Of a DNA stretch of 64,000 nucleotides, positions 1-11,380 are shown piece after piece (within the stretch, counting starts at the first letter, position 1; each line of letters starts with the position of its first letter). The DNA lies in NCBI GenBank assembly GCA_033239525.1, contig BSYO01000004.1, forward strand, positions 5,929,701 through 5,993,700, read 5' to 3'. Source of the DNA: Nepenthes gracilis (taxonomy: Eukaryota > Streptophyta > Magnoliopsida > Caryophyllales > Nepenthaceae). The notes under the pieces are model-generated. The model worked only from the letters and a program-made list of their open reading frames with translations. It had not been told where the DNA came from and did not search any database. Both the position numbers and the translations under genes were made by a program.

Positions 1-3000
1 ACTTTATAATTTAAGTTTTTATATTTTAAATTAAGTATATAAAAGTTTTTGCAGAACATTAAAGTATGGCATAATAAGGAATTGAAGAAATTTGACAAAA
101 AGCACTATAATTTATTAAAGAATTAAGAATATTTTTTTTCAAATTAAGAAAATATAAGAATTATATAAACTTGTGTAGAGTTTTTATTTGTTTAAATATT
201 AGATCATTATATAAAGGAAAAATAGAAGGCCGAAGAAAGATAGAGAGTAATGGAGAGGGGAAAAGGTAGTATATTATATGCGGATGGTGGGAATATATTA
301 TAAAGACCCGTTCGTTGCCTTAGAGTTTAATTGAAAGTTTTTAAACTTATTATCTCGAGCACTTAGGGTTGAAGATAAGCGTGTTTGAAGTAGCCAAGAG
401 CTTGTGTAGTTACGGGAGTTTCAATGTCTCGTAGCGCAATTTATAGATGGTGGATCCGGGGCCTCTTTTATGGCAAAGATGACGATCCTCCTTCTTTGGA
501 AGGAGTGATCGTCGTATGATCTAAAGTAACGTGCTTGTTGCCCAACTGTGGAATTGTTTCCTTTTGAGGCGGCCAACCACTTTCCCAGTTGGCTTCTTTT
601 GTTTGTATGAAAATAAATATAATTTGAGATATTCTTTTGAGATCGTGGAATATTGAAGGATTTGCTTGTTTACTTGGTAAGGTCCTATTGGCCCATAGTT
701 CCTAAGAATTTACATAATTAAACATGAATTAGATGGCCGGGTCTTGTTTGGGCCCAACATGAAGGGCGAGCGAGCCGGTCAACAACACGAGTTGGCCGTC
801 TAAATAAGAATAGAGAAAAAAATAAAAAAAAATTATATATATTTGTCAAGAAAATTTATGACATTTCATCTAAATTAGATTTATAACCCATTCTAACATA
901 TTTTTATGTAAATTGTATGTTTAATTATGAAATTATATAAATTGTTGAATTTTTAACTCACTCATATTTTATTTTTTTGCTAACCAATATATTTAAGTAA
1001 TTAAAGTTTGAACTCATCACTTATAAGTTGAGTATAATTTAAGTGAATAGATAGCCAATGGGTCTTAAAGATTAAGATTAAAAAAAATATTAAATTTTAA
1101 TTATTTGATTATATATTTAGTTCTAGAAATTAATTAAATTATAATAATTTATATTATTCAAAAATTATATATATTTTAAGAAAATGGATGTTAATTTATC
1201 TCGTATTAGCATATTTTAGTAAATTATATATTTAATTATGAAATTATATATATATTGTTTTTTATATTATTTTATTTTTGCTAACCTCTTTAGATTACCG
1301 ACTCAAGCACTTACAAGTTAAGTATAATTTAAGGAATAGATAGCCAAAGAGATTAGGATTGGAAATATTAGTTAGTTGATTATATATTTAGTTCCCAATT
1401 AGTAAATTAATATTTAATTTGATGATCTTAATTTATCTGGTTTGATTATTTTAATATTTTTTATTTTTGATTTAGGGTTCAAAATATCAACTATAATAAA
1501 GGTTGGTTTGATTAATTAATATTTTTTGGTTGGTCAAAATATCAACTTATAGGTTGATATTAATTATTAATAGAACTAATATTAATTATTCGGGTTTGAT
1601 ATGGGTATGTGATAGTCTTATACTACTATTCAAAATTCAGCTGGTAAGTGATAATATATATAACTCTATAAATGTGATTGAACACTACTTTTACCCTAAG
1701 AATAATAGGTTCGAATCTCGATTACTACTATAATATACTAAAATATATTATAATATATCACCACTATTGTCTTACAATGGTTTGATACATAACAAAAGGA
1801 AAATTCTACACAAATAGAAATAGTTTTTGTATTTTCTCATATTGAAAAAAATATTTTTAGTTTTTTTATAAATTTGTAGAGTTTTCTTCAAAATTTTATT
1901 AATTTCTTATCATGTAGTATATAAAATTTTTACAGAAACTTAATTGTAACATTTTAAAGCTTGTAAGAGTAGTATTAGAAAATTTTAGACATGCAATAGT
2001 TAAATTTTACCCAAAATATAAGAACCATATGTAGTTGGTGAAATTTCATCACTTCTCTTCCATTCTAAGATATGCAGGGAACTGTTAATGAATTTTTAAG
2101 AACATGTAGAGCATATACTTGATATTTTACACATATAAAGACTTTATGTAAGAATTTAAAACATGCAAGAGGTATTCAAACATGATTTTAAAAACACATA
2201 AGTTTTAGTGCAAAAAATCAACTGGATAATACAAAGCATATAAGTTTAGACATTAATTGTATACAATTTTGTAGAAAATAAAAGAATAATATATATATAT
2301 AATGAATAAATATCTTTGGTATGAAAATACAGTATATATAAGTATTTAAAATAATAAATATTCAAAGATGTAAAAAAAAGTAGTAATAAAGGAAATAGAC
2401 TTAAATGTATTTATATTAATTTTAAATTTATCAAAATCTCTTTTGGATTTATCTCAAATAACCTCATCTTGACCTCTCTCTCTCCTCTCTCTTTTACTCT
2501 TCTCATTCTCTTTAAAATCTAACAAAAATAATTGAAAATCAACCGAGCATAACTTTTAGAAAAAGATAGGTACACATACACCTGTTAGGCGTGCATCAGG
2601 TGCCATGATAAAATACTGTGGCGTCTGAGCGTCACATCACACATACATCAGGCACAATAATCTACCAAAAGTGTATATGGGCGTCCCTCGAGCATATATT
2701 AGGCATAAGCATTTTGCCAAGATGTGCTTGAGTTTCGGTTAGTTGTCTTTGAAGCACAACCCTCTTCTCCGAAAACACAAGTATGTGGATTATTTAACAT
2801 TAAAATTTTTTTTAAAACATATTTAATTATAATCAAAATTAAAATTTTAAAACTGATTTGATTCAAGGTAAAGAAAATGTTTGATCCAAATTTTTTATTT
2901 AACTTCAAAACTTTCTTTTGAATTGGTACAAATGGATGCCCAAAACACATGACAATTCGATAAGATATAGATAATGAGTTGGACTCAACCCGTATAAGAT

Positions 3001-3120
3001 AACCATTTGTTTTTCCATGAGTTAATACAAGCTAAAACACCATTGATGAGTGCCTAACAATCTGATGACAATAGCTTAGATGAAATTAAGAAAACTTAAA
3101 GGTAATGCATGGAAAGAGTA
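1..3120. other. AT-rich intergenic DNA, no gene seen
   Basis: Long A/T runs and short chance reading frames. No coding signature, splice-bounded exon or RNA gene was recognised. A moderately GC-richer patch at about 300-800 has no recognisable content. Confidence 0.6.
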
Positions 3121-3129
3121 CCTTGTTTG

Positions 3130-5090
3130 AATTTGGTAACATCCTTCAAGTCTTCCTCTAAATCAGGAGAAGCCGAACATAAGAAAAACTTGCTTTTAGA
3201 TACATTTGACTTCAGATTGGATAACAAAGGGAAGACATTGAGGCATTGGGCATAGTCCCCATGGAGTCACGGTTAACCCTAACAAAAAGAAGAAGGTCAT
3301 CGACAAATGCCAACATAACCATGAGCATCTTCTCGCACTTCTAATGAAACAAGAAATCAAAATTATGTTTGCTATGGTACGTAATGATTCCAAGAAGAAC
3401 TTCTATGAAAATAACAAACAAATAAGAAAAAGAGAGTCATCCTGTCATAAAATCCTTACGCCCCTTATAAAAACCTATGGGCTTACCATTAATAGAGATG
3501 GAGTAGAAGGGGGTAATACTATATTACTTGATTCAACACATAAACAGATTTAGAAATTTCATGAGTTTAAGAGTAGCATATACAAACTTTTAGTTAGATA
3601 GAACCATAGGCTTTTATAAGATCCACCTTAAGTGTATATTTAGGAGGACCCCTGTTCAGATGGTACTTAGGTAGAAGTTTATAAGCAAGGAGGATATTAT
3701 TGCTAATGTGCCTATCCTTGTTGAAGGCTGTCAAGCATCCAACCAAAAGAGTCGGCATAACTTTTTTGATTCAATTAGCAATAATTTTAGAGAGAATTTG
3801 GTAAATGATATTGCAATAAGCAATTGGTCTGAACTTCAAAACCTTGCTCGGCAACTCAACTTTGGAAATAAAATGAATGAGTGTGTTGTTGATTTGTTTG
3901 AGGGGCCGACTATGCTTGAATAAGTTTTTCAAAGCTTCAAAAATGGAATGCCCAATATTATCTCAAGAAGCTTTAAAGAAAGCTGCTAAAGAATCATCCA
4001 GGCCTGGGGCGTTGGAGTCCCAAATTTAGAAAGAGTCTAAGGAATAACATCAACCACAGCCAGAGCTGAAAAGGAGAAACGAATCGAAGACCTTTGAGAT
4101 GAAAAGCCTTAGCCTAACTTTGTCCAATTTGTACCCCACCAAAGGTTTTCCAAACAACCTCCAAAAATACGAAAGGAAATCAAATTGGTCCTCCTAATGA
4201 GAGCCATTAGCTTTAGAGAGAGACTTGAAACGACTTCTGCTATTATGGTCTGCAATTGCTTTGAAAAAAATTTAGTGCATCCATCCCCATAAGAAATCCA
4301 TCTAATATTTGCTATATGCGGAAGGAAACTGTCCTCCATGCACAACGCCTCAAAATATCAAACACGATCCAAGTTCTCATTAAGGATTGCCTGATCAAGG
4401 AGGGGGTGGCTTACAAAACAAATTGAGACACATCCAACTCAATCTTGGCCTTGGGAGCTGCTCTTAAAATGTTGCCAATCTCATAATTGAGCTACTTGAT
4501 GGAATCTTTGACCTTGAGTTTAGAAACCGTTGTAAACATAGGAGTCCCTTCCACCGTGCAATTGCAGGAAGTACCAACAACCTACTCGAATATATGATGA
4601 TGCTTGAGAAAGTCAGTAAATTTGAATGATCTAAGTTTTCTCCCATATATATGATCTAGGATGAGTAAATAAAAAAATGATCGAAAATATCTAAGTTGTA
4701 AAATGAGACTTTATTACCAAATCAATTAGAAAGTAAATCAGCATTAATTAAAACTCTATCTAATTTTTATAGATACACATAATGTCATTCCTCTACCCAA
4801 TTTTTTATAGATATATACAATACCATCCCTCTATTCCACCAAGTGTAGAAACAACCATCAAAATTTAAGTCCATGAGACTACAAGTTGATTAAAAAAAAA
4901 AAACTATTGAATTTTCTATTGTGAAACTCGATAGGCAAATCGCCAAGGATCTCACAATGGGCTTTAGCAATATTGAAATCATCCAAAACAGTCCAAGACA
5001 TGTCAGTGGCAGCAATATTCTTAAGCCAGCTCATAAGACATCTTCCAGAGATGTTGAGGTTGACCCTGTAAACAAAGGACACCACTATTA
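3130..5090 (-). mobile_element. Degenerate LINE (L1-type) retrotransposon, endonuclease to reverse transcriptase
   Basis: Read on the minus strand, this stretch carries in order pieces of a plant L1-type ORF2. Near 4880-5085 is an endonuclease-like segment with VLDDFNIAK, matching the conserved DFN motif. Near 4240-4345 is a linker with WISYGDGCTKFF, corresponding to the W..GD.NT.FF motif. Near 3288-3311 is a reverse transcriptase segment with AFVDDLLLF, the catalytic [FY]xDD box. Frames shift several times and stops interrupt the coding sequence, so it cannot be active. The 5' end and poly(A) tail were not located. Identification rests on motif order and is reliable at the superfamily level; the family is unknown. 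Confidence 0.75.
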
Positions 5091-8039
5091 ATCTTCAAAG
5101 ACACCAAGCTGTCACTTTAACTATCACTTCGACTTGAGTAGTTAATAAGTGTTGCTACGTGGGCTACTGTGTGCCAACACAACACTAAATAATAGACCAC
5201 TTTCATGCCATGCCAATATTGTTACATCTCGTGTCGTGCCTGGAATGAGCTTGTGAAAACATTACATAGGACAGCATTAGGCTTGATTCAAGCTGGAACA
5301 TACCCTACGTGAATCGTGCCATACCAAACAAATGCGGCCGAGTAGGCTAATGAAAAATAGTGTACTAAAAAAATATACGTAAGTTATTTTAACTAAATAC
5401 TTCTTATTGTATAATCAAATATTTGTTATTATATTATATATAAATTTTAAAACTTGCAATCACTAAATCTACATGTACTCAAGTGTAAAATCACATTTCA
5501 CTTGCACATTTTGTTGATGCTCAAAATAATTGAATATAATAATTGATCTTTTATATTTAACTAACATTTAAATAGGATGAATATCTCAATAATTTTTGAT
5601 ATCATTTTGGTTTATTTTCCATTTGTTACTTGACCACCCATGTTGAAGGTGGACTCAATTAACATACTACTTGTTGATGAGGCTAAAATAGTCCGTGCCA
5701 TTGAGGCTAGAAAAGAAATATATGAATTTTCAGTAATTGATTGTGATCTACATCGATTCTGTATGAAAAAATATATCTTATTTGATGGCACAATAATTGC
5801 TATTGTTGGCTTCAGCAACTGGTGTGGACAAGTATTTTGCTGTTGATTGGAGCACATATAAATAGTATATAGTATAATTGGTTTACAATTATCATTGCTT
5901 TATTTATTTAGTAATATCATTATTCCTAAGCTTGTAAAAAAATCTTCAAGACAAACAGATACCTCAATCTCTTTTACATTGGACCCATGATGGTAGTCTG
6001 ATATGACCTCTTTAAAAGAATTTAACAATATTAAAAATTTATGTAAAACTTATTTAGAAAATATTAGCTGATATTTTAAATTTACTATATTTAAATATTT
6101 TTAAAATTTATATATATTTTTAAAATTTATATATACCTCAATTATAGGTATAATGTTTCGAAATTGTAATCTTACTTATATAAGATAAAATTGTTAGAAA
6201 ATGATAACAATTAGTTTAATAGTAAATTTAATATTGTATAATGCATACTTATAAGTTCATCAATATTAAAATAAAAAATTTATAAAAATGTTTAATTATT
6301 TCTATTATATTCTAATAGGTCTCCGTAATACACATAACCATGTTTATTTTAAAAGATGGTTAAAACATTACAAAAAAGATAATTGTGTTTGTCATCTGAT
6401 GTATAAGTTATACCTAGTTGGACAATTAGGCTTCATCCTCTTATAATTAGAATTGTTCTATTTGTATAAAATATTGAACTGTTACTTATTTTAACATATC
6501 AGTTAACAATATAATACACATATTTTATATAAAATAATATTATATTAAGAATTTGAAAAAAAAAAAAAAAATGAAGCCCCTCATCCAACTCTGTCATAGT
6601 ACTCAAATACAATTTTTTCAAATAAAAAAAAAAGTAATGGGGGTCGTCGTATTCAATTTCACAAGCCATTGCATGTATGGCAGAGCCGGCCTTGGCTCAT
6701 ACATACTCGGCCAATATTTCACTATCACCTTGACTTCCTGACAGCCCACAATGCCCGCTATGCAGCCGTGGCATAGTATTTCATGTGTGCAACACATTCT
6801 AAGTTGAGGTACTTTAATAGATTGATAGGCTTAATACCTAATTATTATATGAGTACGATATTTAAAATATGACCCACTTAATATTTTATCCAATGAATAA
6901 TTTAATTTTTAAATTATTATGTTGATTTATAATTCATTCAAGTTGTTTATAGTAATTAGTTAATGTGGACTAAAAAAGTTCAATTTACAGGTAAGAATTC
7001 AATGACATAATACAAGCCAACTTTAAATCTCATTGGCTGTTCTAAAGAGTGAAACTTTAGAAGCCCGTGATGTAATTATTATAAATTGACTCATATTATA
7101 ATTTTTAATTAAATAAAAACCAAATAATTAAATTATTTTATACAAATTTTGAGATTCTTTTTTATTTCTTTATATAAGAGAATAGTTGTTATGGTTGATA
7201 GTGACTATCTATTAGATTCTGGAAGCTTATCCTTTTAAAAAGGAACTGATTTAACAACTTTAAATCATAATAATTTGATATTTATTAAATAATTTTATTA
7301 TTTATTCTTAAAATATTATTTATTTTTATTATTATTAAAAAATATTAATATTATTTGTCTAATATTAATCGAAAGGTTATAATTAAAAAGAGTTTAATTA
7401 ACTTTTTTTTGGCATACAAATCCCAAATCTTTGACCAATTTATTAAAGATAAAATGCTACAATTACGGTTGCCAAAAGCCATTGATACCGTTATCAACTA
7501 CCACCGTTGATGAATTAATTGATTGCTGTCAATATTACCATTACCTTCCCGCCACCCACCGTCCCCATGCCGCCGCCCACCACTCACCTTCTCACCGTCG
7601 TTGCCATCAGACAAAACCCAAAATGTAAAGAAGCACCCATTGGAACATGTCACCTGTGCCACTTCTTCCCCATTTGAAAAATTTATTCCCGATTCTGAAC
7701 TCTTCCTCCAGAAAATCCCAAAATTAAATAAAAGAGAATTGATTACAAGACATTTTTAGATATTATTTAAATATTTTATGTAATAAAATTTAAATATGTA
7801 TTAGATATGAATTTATAAATATTAAATATCAATAATATTATTCTTATATCTCTAATTCTTAACTTGCTTCAATGATCATTATTTCCTCATCCCCGCAAAT
7901 CTCGATCGTTTTGTGAGGAATTTAAGGAGTCACATTTGAAATTTTTGAGGTGATGAGGAGACTTTCTGTTTTCTTCTTGTACAAGACATTGTTAAAGAAT
8001 AAGGCGCGGTTCCATGAATATAATCCTTTTAAACGATTC

Positions 8040-8070
<31 letters not shown>

Positions 8071-8600
8071 TAGATATATAACTATTATATAATTAAATAA
8101 ATTGTATATATGCTTATTTTAAAAATAAGTAATGTTCTATAAAAATAAGATGTCATAAAATGATCATTCTCGGAGCATCCTTCGAACACATATTTTGATC
8201 TTGGTAGATCAAAATTTTTCTTTAATTAAATATATAATTTTATTGGTTAATAACATTATGAAAGTATGATATTTTTTTAATTTATTATAATTTTCACCGC
8301 AAAATGACAAAGAAAAAAACAAAACAAAATGGGTACTGTTAGGCATGTGAATCCCTAGAAACCTAAGTTCTGCAATGTTTATTCTCTCATATCCATTCAT
8401 AATAGTTTCTTTATATTTAATTCGTCCAAGGTAAAAAAAAAAAAAATGAAAGAAAAAAAAAACAAATTTATTAAAAAAAAAAGAGTGATGAGTTTGACAC
8501 GGCGCCATTTGGGCATCTTTTCACGCTTTAACTCCACTTTTTTTTTTAAAAAAAAATAATAATAATAAATAAAAACTAAAACAGCGTAATCGTAGTTACT
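5091..8600. other. AT-rich intergenic DNA upstream of the PR-1 gene
   Basis: No supported gene. It holds an AAT/ATA microsatellite at about 8045-8071, a C-rich patch at about 7545-7620 (CCGCCACCCACC-like) and poly(A) runs near 8430-8560. Short frames present here lack any recognised similarity. Confidence 0.55.
8045..8071. repeat. (ATA)n microsatellite
   Basis: About nine perfect ATA units in an AT-rich background. Confidence 0.85.
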
Positions 8601-8612
8601 GCCACCTCTTCG

Positions 8613-8620
8613 TTTAAATA
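8613..8620 (+). promoter_or_regulatory. Possible TATA element of the PR-1 gene
   Basis: TTTAAATA lies 60 bases before the ATG at 8680, a normal distance for a short plant 5' leader. Not otherwise supported. Confidence 0.4.
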
Positions 8621-8679
8621 CCACCACCCACATACGCAAATCACAAAACTCACGGGCCTTGTAACTCCATGCAATAAAA

Positions 8680-9166
8680 ATGCCCCTCAACAGAAGCTCT
8701 CCCTTAGCCCTACTTTCCACCCTGTGGCTAACCCTTGCTCTAGCCATCCTAGCTCAAAACACCCACCACGACTACGTAGCGGTGCACAACGCCATACGAG
8801 CAGAGGTGGGGGTGGGACCCTTAGCATGGAATGAAACAATTGCAGCCTATGCTGAAGAATATGCCGATGCGAGGGCAGGTCGACTGCATTCTTGAGCACT
8901 CTGAGGGACCCTACGGCGAAAACATAGCAGAGGGTTGGGGCCAATTTAGTGGGGCAGATGCCGTGAAGTTGTGGGCCGGTGAGAAGGACAACTACGACTA
9001 CGGTTCGAATTCGTGTGTCCGGGGAGAGTGCTTGCATTATACACAGGTTGTGTGGAGAGACTCGGTGCACTTGGGATGTGCTAGAGTTGAGTGCCAAAAT
9101 GGGTGGGCATTTGTCACTTGTAACTATGATCCTCCCGGTAATTATGTCGGTGAACGCCCTTATTAA
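8680..9166 (+). pseudogene. PR1: Pathogenesis-related protein 1 (PR-1, CAP superfamily), one-base frameshift
   Basis: PR-1 proteins are secreted, sterol-binding CAP-domain defence proteins. The frame from 8680 encodes a hydrophobic signal peptide (about residues 1-25) and the CAP start (HNAIRAEVGVGPLAWN) through codon 67. A single extra base at about 8881 then leads to a stop at 8893. The remainder continues in the next frame from 8882 to the stop ending at 9166. Together the two parts would span 161 residues, the usual PR-1 length, and the gene is intronless as is typical. The second part has GPYGENIAEGW, the CAP signatures LHYTQVVWRDS and FVTCNYDPPGNY, and completes the six conserved cysteines. 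It ends in the CAPE-type C-terminus PPGNYVGERPY. Apart from one base it looks intact, so it is either a young pseudogene or carries a sequencing error. Confidence 0.9.
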
Positions 9167-9720
9167 TCAATTTAGATCACTAAGTTCTTTGTGCATCAAG
9201 TCAGTCATGTATGGTTATTAAAAGCAGTTAGCCAAAATGCATGGAAGAACTTGTTTCAGAGAGATGAATGGCAATCAAGCTATGCAAATGAGTCGATTTC
9301 TTTTAATCTGACTCGAGGCTTTGTAATTTCTGGCATTGTAATCAAGTCTAAGTCTTAATATAACGATTTTTAACTTTTAAGAGTGAATTTCTTTGCAATA
9401 TTTGGGTGGAGTCTAAGTTCAACTACTACAAAATAGGTTATTATTTGAATATCTACAACAACAAATCTTTCATATGTAAATAGTAGTATTAATCACAATC
9501 GGGCAACGAAACATCCTATCTAGATAGGATGTGGGTGGTGGGGAAGAATTGGGTATAAGAAATGCCTTAAACTAGACGCTTTTACCCTTCTAAGAAATGC
9601 CTTAATATTTGATCAAATATTAAATAATTATAATTATTTTTAAAAAATAATATAATCATTCGATCAATATAAATAATTATTATTAAAAAAATTAAATTCA
9701 CTTCTCATTTAGAGAGGTAG
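9167..9720. other. PR-1 3' flank, AT-rich
   Basis: No gene. Contains a perfect 22-base palindrome at 9511-9532 centred on CTAG. No canonical AATAAA was found close to the PR-1 stop. Confidence 0.5.
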
Positions 9721-10269
9721 GCTTCCAAATTGTGAAATGTCCTATAACAAATAACATATTTTATTTATTTATTGAATTGGCAAAAGTTATAATTTTATAT
9801 TAATACTTTAGACATATTAATTATTAATAATTAAAAAAAATTTATATTTTACTAATAGATATGCTCATGCAAGCACTCTTTTTATGAAAAAAAATAGACA
9901 TTCTCATAATTTTAAAATAATCATCTCCTTATCAATAAAAAATAATAATACATTCCTATTATTATAACACGGCATCAAAGCAAGTTTTGAAAAACAAAAG
10001 AGGAAGAAAGAGATTGTTGTTTGGTTCTTCATCACGAATAAATCGTTACACTAATTTCATAAGTTATTTTTAAAAAATAAAGGATATTATATTCATAGAA
10101 TCATCTATATCAATTTATGTTTTTATATAATGATTTAGTAAATAAAATATAATGATAGAGATTATTAAAATTTTATAAATTTATAAATAATTTTTACAAA
10201 TAATCGATCACAAATATTTTTTTGTAAGTAAGATACAAATATATTTACTAAAATACCATGTCTTACAAA
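9721..10269. repeat. Left copy of a ~550 bp direct repeat
   Basis: Begins GCTTCCAAATTGTGAAATG and runs to about 10269. The same sequence recurs at 15812-16376 in the same orientation with only scattered substitutions and small indels. No coding content. The two copies bracket the minisatellite block and the LTR that follow. It may be the flank shared by two retroelement insertions, or part of a segmental duplication. Confidence 0.85.
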
Positions 10270-10289
10270 TGGGATTAATAACTTAGGAT

Positions 10290-11380
10290 TTTAATGATTT
10301 CGGATTTATTTACTAGGATTTAATGACTCCGCTTTTTGGTCACTCCGGTTTATTCACTCCTAAATTTGATGACTCGCTTTTTGGTCACTCAAGTCGGCTT
10401 ATTTACTCGTTATTTGAATAGAAAACTCCGCTTTTTGGTCACTCCGGTTTATTTATCTAGTGGGATTTGGTGACTCCCACTTTGGTCACTCGCATTCATT
10501 CACTCCGGATTTGGTAACTCCCGATTAATTTGGTCACTCCGGTTTATTTTCTCTAGATTTGGTGACTCGTCTTGGTAAATGATCGGGTTTATTTAATCGT
10601 AATTTGGTGACTTCGCTTTTGGTCACTCCAGCATTTATTTACATTGGATTTGGTGACTAGTGGCTTTTGGTCACTCCAGGGTTTATTTACTCGTGGATTT
10701 GGTGACTCCCACTTTTTGGTCACTCCAAATTTATTCACTCCGATTTAATGACTCAATGATTTTTTGTCACTCCTAAAGGGTTTATTCACTTTGTTTGGTA
10801 ACTCCCATTTGATAGTCACTCCATCATTTATTCCAAAAAGATTTAATGACTCCCGCTTTTTGGTCACTTCGGATTTGTGACATTTTGGTCACTCTAGGGT
10901 TTATTTACTTTAGTTTGGAGACTCCCGCTTTTTGGTCACTCGGGTTTATTCACTGGATTTGGTGACTCCCGCTTTTTGTTAGTCCAATTTATTTACACCG
11001 GATTGGTGACTCGAATTTTGTCGTCTGGGTTTGGCCATCTGGATTCGGTGACTCGCTTTTTGGTCACTCCGGTTTATTCACTCCGGTTGGTGACTCTTTT
11101 TAGTCGATCCGAATTTATTTACATCGGATTTGGTGACTCCACTTTTGGTCACTCTGGGTTTATTCACTCTGGATTCGGTGACTCTCGCTTTTAGTCACTC
11201 GGTTGGTGACTCTCGCTTTTTGGTCACTCCAGATTTATTTACCCGGATTTGGTGACTCCGCTTTTTGGTCACTCCGGTTTATTCATTTTGGATTTGGTGA
11301 CTCGGCTTTTTGTCACTCCGGATTTATTCACTCCGGATTTGGTGACTTCTGCTTTTTGGTCACTCTTCAGATCAAATTGT
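10290..11380. repeat. Minisatellite with ~46 bp unit
   Basis: More than twenty imperfect tandem copies of a unit that alternates GGATTTGGTGACTCC, CTTTTTGGTCACTCC and GGTTTATTCACTCC. Unit length is irregular because of many small deletions. Chance frames give repeating peptides such as FGHSGFIHSGFGDS and are not genes. A similar but distinct array lies at 17050-17500 next to a Tat-like integrase, which suggests that both descend from the hypervariable 3' untranslated part of Tat-lineage Ty3/gypsy elements. Confidence 0.85.

Noticed and set aside
5612..5857. Overlapping frames of 68 and 81 codons on opposite strands
   Set aside because: No recognisable motif, no promoter or splice context; kept as intergenic.
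8397..9097. Minus-strand frames of 99-136 codons across the PR-1 locus
   Set aside because: Shadows of the PR-1 coding sequence and of poly(A)-rich promoter DNA.
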